A stretch of DNA of 64,000 bases, taken from Eutreptiella sp. 'Long Island Sound 2002' (taxonomy: Eukaryota > Euglenozoa > Euglenophyceae > Eutreptiales > Eutreptiaceae). The notes under the pieces are model-generated. The model worked only from the letters and a program-made list of their open reading frames with translations, did no database searches and had not been told where the DNA came from. Below are positions 61,041-64,000 of the stretch, in pieces. The stretch spans positions 101,995,367 to 102,059,366 of the forward strand of contig OZ038381.1 in the NCBI GenBank assembly GCA_964036045.1. The letters are read 5' to 3'. The first letter of the stretch is position 1; every line of letters starts with the position of its first letter. Made by a program: the position numbers and the translations under genes.

Positions 61041-64000
61041 TCAGTCCCTAGCTTTAGTCTTGGAGGCAAGCGTCTCAGCGAGCCTCAGCAACTCACCAAG
61101 GTTGTTCTGGGACAAGTAGTCAACCAGGACTGAGTTTAGGCGTCCCTCAGGTAGAACAAATGCAGAGAAGGGCTCGAAGGTGGCCTCTTCGACTCCAAAT
61201 CTTTCCCAGAGGGTGAGGAAGCGCCAACCCTGGCGATAGCGGTGGCGTAGGACAGACTTCACCAGGTAGAAGCCCTCCTTAGCCATCTCCTCGGCGTTCA
61301 TGTCGGGGAGTTCACCTTCAACTTCCATAGGGCTGGCAGCCCCTTGTAGGTCCAGAGCGGCGATTTCCTCGTTGTTCAGCTCCCACTCCTCCCCACAGAG
61401 GTCTTCAGGATCATAGTAGCGCTTCAGGTGTTGAGCAGCGCACACCAGGGTCCCCCCTAGACGGGGAGAACACCGCACGGTGATACGGTGTCCATCCACT
61501 GATAGAATCTTGTACGGCCCGAAGTATGGGTCATCGCTGGTAGAGCGTGGCCAGGCGGGTAGTCGACTGTGGTGCACCATCACCCAGTCCCCTTCTTGGT
61601 AGGTGGCCGGTACTCGGTGCTTGTTCTTCTTGTTCCACTGACGCTCTCTCACTCTCTGGGGCATAGCCTTGGCCTTGTCCACCTTCGCTTGTTGCTCTTG
61701 GACCCATTCACCCACAGAAGAATGCGTGTCCTCTGGATAGGGGGCATGTAGGAACCATGCCGGGCGCCCTAGGAATAGCTCATGGGGCGAGTAGCCAGTA
61801 GCTGAACTCTCTTGGGAGTTCATCATCAAGGATATGACGGGGAGTAGTCTCACCCAGTCTCTGGTGCGTTCAGTTTTGCACCATATCCGTACATTCTCCT
61901 TCAGGACACGGATCTGTCGCTCACATAGGGGGTTGCTCGTGTGCGAGTAGGGAATCCCTGTAGACACCTGGACATTGAGGGATCTCAGGACCCTCTTGTA
62001 CAAACTGGTATCTGAGCGTACTCGTACGTCCTCATCGGAGTTGATCTCCTTGGGCGCCCCATAGACACAAAACCACTCCTCCAGGAGTATCTTGATAGTC
62101 TCCTCCCCGGTAATGTGCTTGGTACATGGGAACACCCTGGTAAACCTGGTCAACCCACAGGTTACCACGAGGGCGAAGTCATAGCCCCCGAACTTCGGCA
62201 TCCCCGTGTAGTCCACGCATAGAACACTGTTAGCACAGTGAGGGATGCGCAGGGTCGAGTAGAGACCTCTGTCCCTGATATCCCCTGGTTTACAGGACCT
62301 GCACGGACACTTGTCCACGATAGGCTGGAGGGTTTTCCGCAGTTGGTCGTCAGTCCACGTAGTGTGGAACCACTGCTTGAATAACCTGAGGGTACGGTCA
62401 GCACCCACATGACCGCTGGACTCATGGGTCCACCTCAGCAGCGCTGGGACTCTGTCACTAGGCACCACAATGCGGTCCTCGTGCCAGAGGTAGCTCTTGT
62501 CCCTCTTCCACTGGTCTTGGTTGACCAGGAGGGGTTCAAGGCGTTTTTCCAGGCGCTTGTAGATATCCCCAAACTCCTTTAGGTACTCCGATTGTTGGAG
62601 TCCATCCAGGGGGCGTATCATCGTCACGTTGAGGTCCAAGTGGACGTCCATACGGCTGAACGCCTCCTTAGCCAGCGCTCCAGACCAGGCACCAATCAGG
62701 GCGTCGAAGTTGTTGCGGCTGATGTAGTCGGCACACTCGTTCTTCACTCCCTGGATATGGTGTACCGTCAGCCGTAGTTTACTGAGGTAGGTCCACCAGC
62801 GCCGTAGCTTGGCCTTCTCAGGTGGGGGACCCTTCTGGAAACTGCGGACCGGTTCTTGATCGCACAGCCAGACCACAGGGTTACTCCCCAACAGTCGTGC
62901 TTGTGAGGATAGCACCAGCATACCCGCGAGCAATTCCTGCTCATAGGTGGAGTAGTTCCCCCTGGCCTGGTTCCACTTCCAGTTCCAGTGGCCCAGAGGT
63001 ACTAGGACCCACTTGTCGTCAGGGTAGCTGTGCTTGAGGGTTCCATCTCAGTTGAGACCTTCCGTCCCCCATTGGGAAATGGCCGAGTCGAACTCCTCCT
63101 TCTCTAGTGCTTGCCATTGGAACAACGTTCCACCACCGCCCACATTGCTGGCGTCGGTCACCAGGATTATCTCCCCTTGTGCCCTAGGCACGCCCAAGCA
63201 TTTAGCGTTGGCTACCTTGTCTTTGAGCTCGTCAAACGCTTGTTGCTCTTGTGGGTCCCGGCGCCAAGTAGTGCTCTTCTTGATCAAGTCCGTCAGAATG
63301 GCGCTGGTGTAGGTGAAGTTTTTGATATGGCGGCGATAGATGTTGCACGCCCAAATGAAACTGCGTACATCATGAAGTCCCTTCTTGGGGTCTTCGTGTC
63401 GTACCTTGGCATCCATCAGGGGTTTGGCCTTAGAGGCCCCTGGGGTCCACCACCCATAGCAAACATCAAACCCCAAGTACTGCATGGTCTCCTGCATGAA
63501 CTCACACTTCTTCAGCTTGACTTGTGTGTGGTTCTCCTGGCAGACCGCAAAGAACTCACCCAAGAGGATTAGGTGATCCTCCTGGGTATTGGTCCCGAGG
63601 CATACATCGTCGATGTGAGCCTCCATCTGGGCACCACGGGATATGAGCTCCTGCACCTTAGGTCTCCTTGGTAGGATGGACAAGATCTTGTTCATCAGCT
63701 CTTGGAATAGAGCGGGTGCGATAGCCACGCCAAACGGCATGACCTTCCACTTGAACACCCTCCCCTGAGGGGTGATGAAGGCCAGTAGTTCCTGTGCGTT
63801 GGGTTTCAGGTCCACTTGCCAGAATCTGCTCCTCTTGTCCATCTTGGTCTTGTAGCGGCAGGAGGCTATCTTCTCCAGGGTAGACTCCATATTGGGAATG
63901 GACCCTGAGTGGTTCAGCGTCTTCTTGTTCAGCTCTCCGTAGTCCACTACCAGCCATTCGGCTGTAGACCGAGGTTTAGCCACCAGGAAACAGGGGCTGC
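61041..64000 (-). CDS. Family E Pol (partial): RT, RNase H, integrase, chromodomain-like end; one in-frame TGA
   Basis: One frame runs from the right edge (LVVDYGELNKKT near 63960) to 61041 and is interrupted only by a TGA at 63048-63050, where family A has CGC (Arg), consistent with a CGA to TGA change. The RT box is HIDDV (about 63610). RNase H has LVTDASNVGGGGTLFQW (about 63150) and EQELLAGML (about 62930). The integrase has VLCVDY (about 62215), SDEDVRVRS (about 62030) and PLCERQ (about 61925); the middle and last acids fit DD35E. FYLVKSVLRHRYRQGWRFLT and ATFEPFSAF (about 61190-61260) are the chromodomain-like end. The copy could work with suppression of one stop. Confidence 0.9.

Larger units (their letters stand above)
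59756..64000 (-). mobile_element. Family E Ty3/gypsy element (relative of family A), runs off the window
   Basis: The minus-strand pol is homologous to family A over RT, RNase H, integrase and chromodomain, and much less damaged. Its 3' LTR (59756-60774) ends like family A and C LTRs (AAACTTTTCT) and is not followed by a PBS, so it is the 3' LTR. Gag and the 5' LTR would be right of the window. Confidence 0.8.

Noticed and set aside
1657-63050. A variant genetic code with TGA read as an amino acid
   Set aside because: TGA falls at Trp-like sites twice in family A, but elsewhere at an Arg codon (family E) and together with TAG and TAA stops; intact genes (family B, family D) end or run with standard code use. 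Ordinary decay explains it.

Overview
The window looks like a repeat-dominated stretch of a large eukaryotic nuclear genome. It holds several families of Ty3/gypsy-type LTR retrotransposons with chromodomain-like C termini, two TIR DNA transposons with spliceosomal-type introns, two small LTR elements, at least two retroposed inserts with 17-18 bp target repeats, and minisatellites. I found no convincing single-copy host gene, rRNA or intact tRNA. The primer-binding sites of two families read TGGTAGCAGAG(G). This fits an initiator tRNA-Met with an AGCAGAG acceptor (animal/fungal/protist type) rather than the ATCAGAG acceptor of land plants. The gag/pol style reminds me of dinoflagellate elements, but that is an impression and not a proof; an algal or other protist genome is the safest statement.

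Layout. Family A (1-21305, + strand) is a decayed gypsy element: partial 5' LTR, PBS, gag-pol with many stops and frameshifts, and a related LTR copy ending at 21305. It is broken by a 560-bp retroposed insert (2666-3225), by DNA transposon T1 (9435-15699) and by the small LTR element S1 (16904-19640). A degraded coding frame (21352-21798) and a second small LTR element S2 (22626-26720) follow. Next come a GC-rich, stop-poor tract and a 65-bp minisatellite (to 31329). Family B (31330-42084, + strand) is a nearly pristine 10.8-kb chromovirus with 532-bp LTRs differing at two visible positions, a CACAC target duplication, and gag and pol in one frame separated by a single UAG. After it lie a 50-bp minisatellite, an S2 fragment, and a broken GC-rich unknown coding region that is split by DNA transposon T2 (44172-46633) and by a ~0.9-kb retroposed segment (47811-48719). 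Family C (about 49440-53618, + strand) has LTR, PBS, gag, protease and a methyltransferase-like segment, and is then cut off at the LTR of family D (53619-59755, - strand). Family D keeps pol but no gag and abuts the 3' LTR of family E (59756-64000, - strand), a relative of family A that runs off the right edge. The simplest reading is E inserted in D inserted in C.

Most notable signals. (1) T1 encodes a DDE-like transposase, a long disordered accessory protein and a 2-oxoglutarate/Fe(II) dioxygenase-like domain resembling TET/JBP enzymes. (2) T1 and T2 are related (CCCTA...TAGGG ends, homologous transposases), and introns inside each carry that element's own subterminal motif, as expected for introner-like intron gain. 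(3) Three divergent gypsy families (A, B, C) carry an adenine-methyltransferase-like segment (N-P-x-F motif) between protease and reverse transcriptase. (4) In A, B and C a lone in-frame stop lies at the gag/pol border; in the intact family B it is followed by a strong hairpin, which suggests translational readthrough. (5) In family B the gag frame starts inside the LTR and reads through the PBS.
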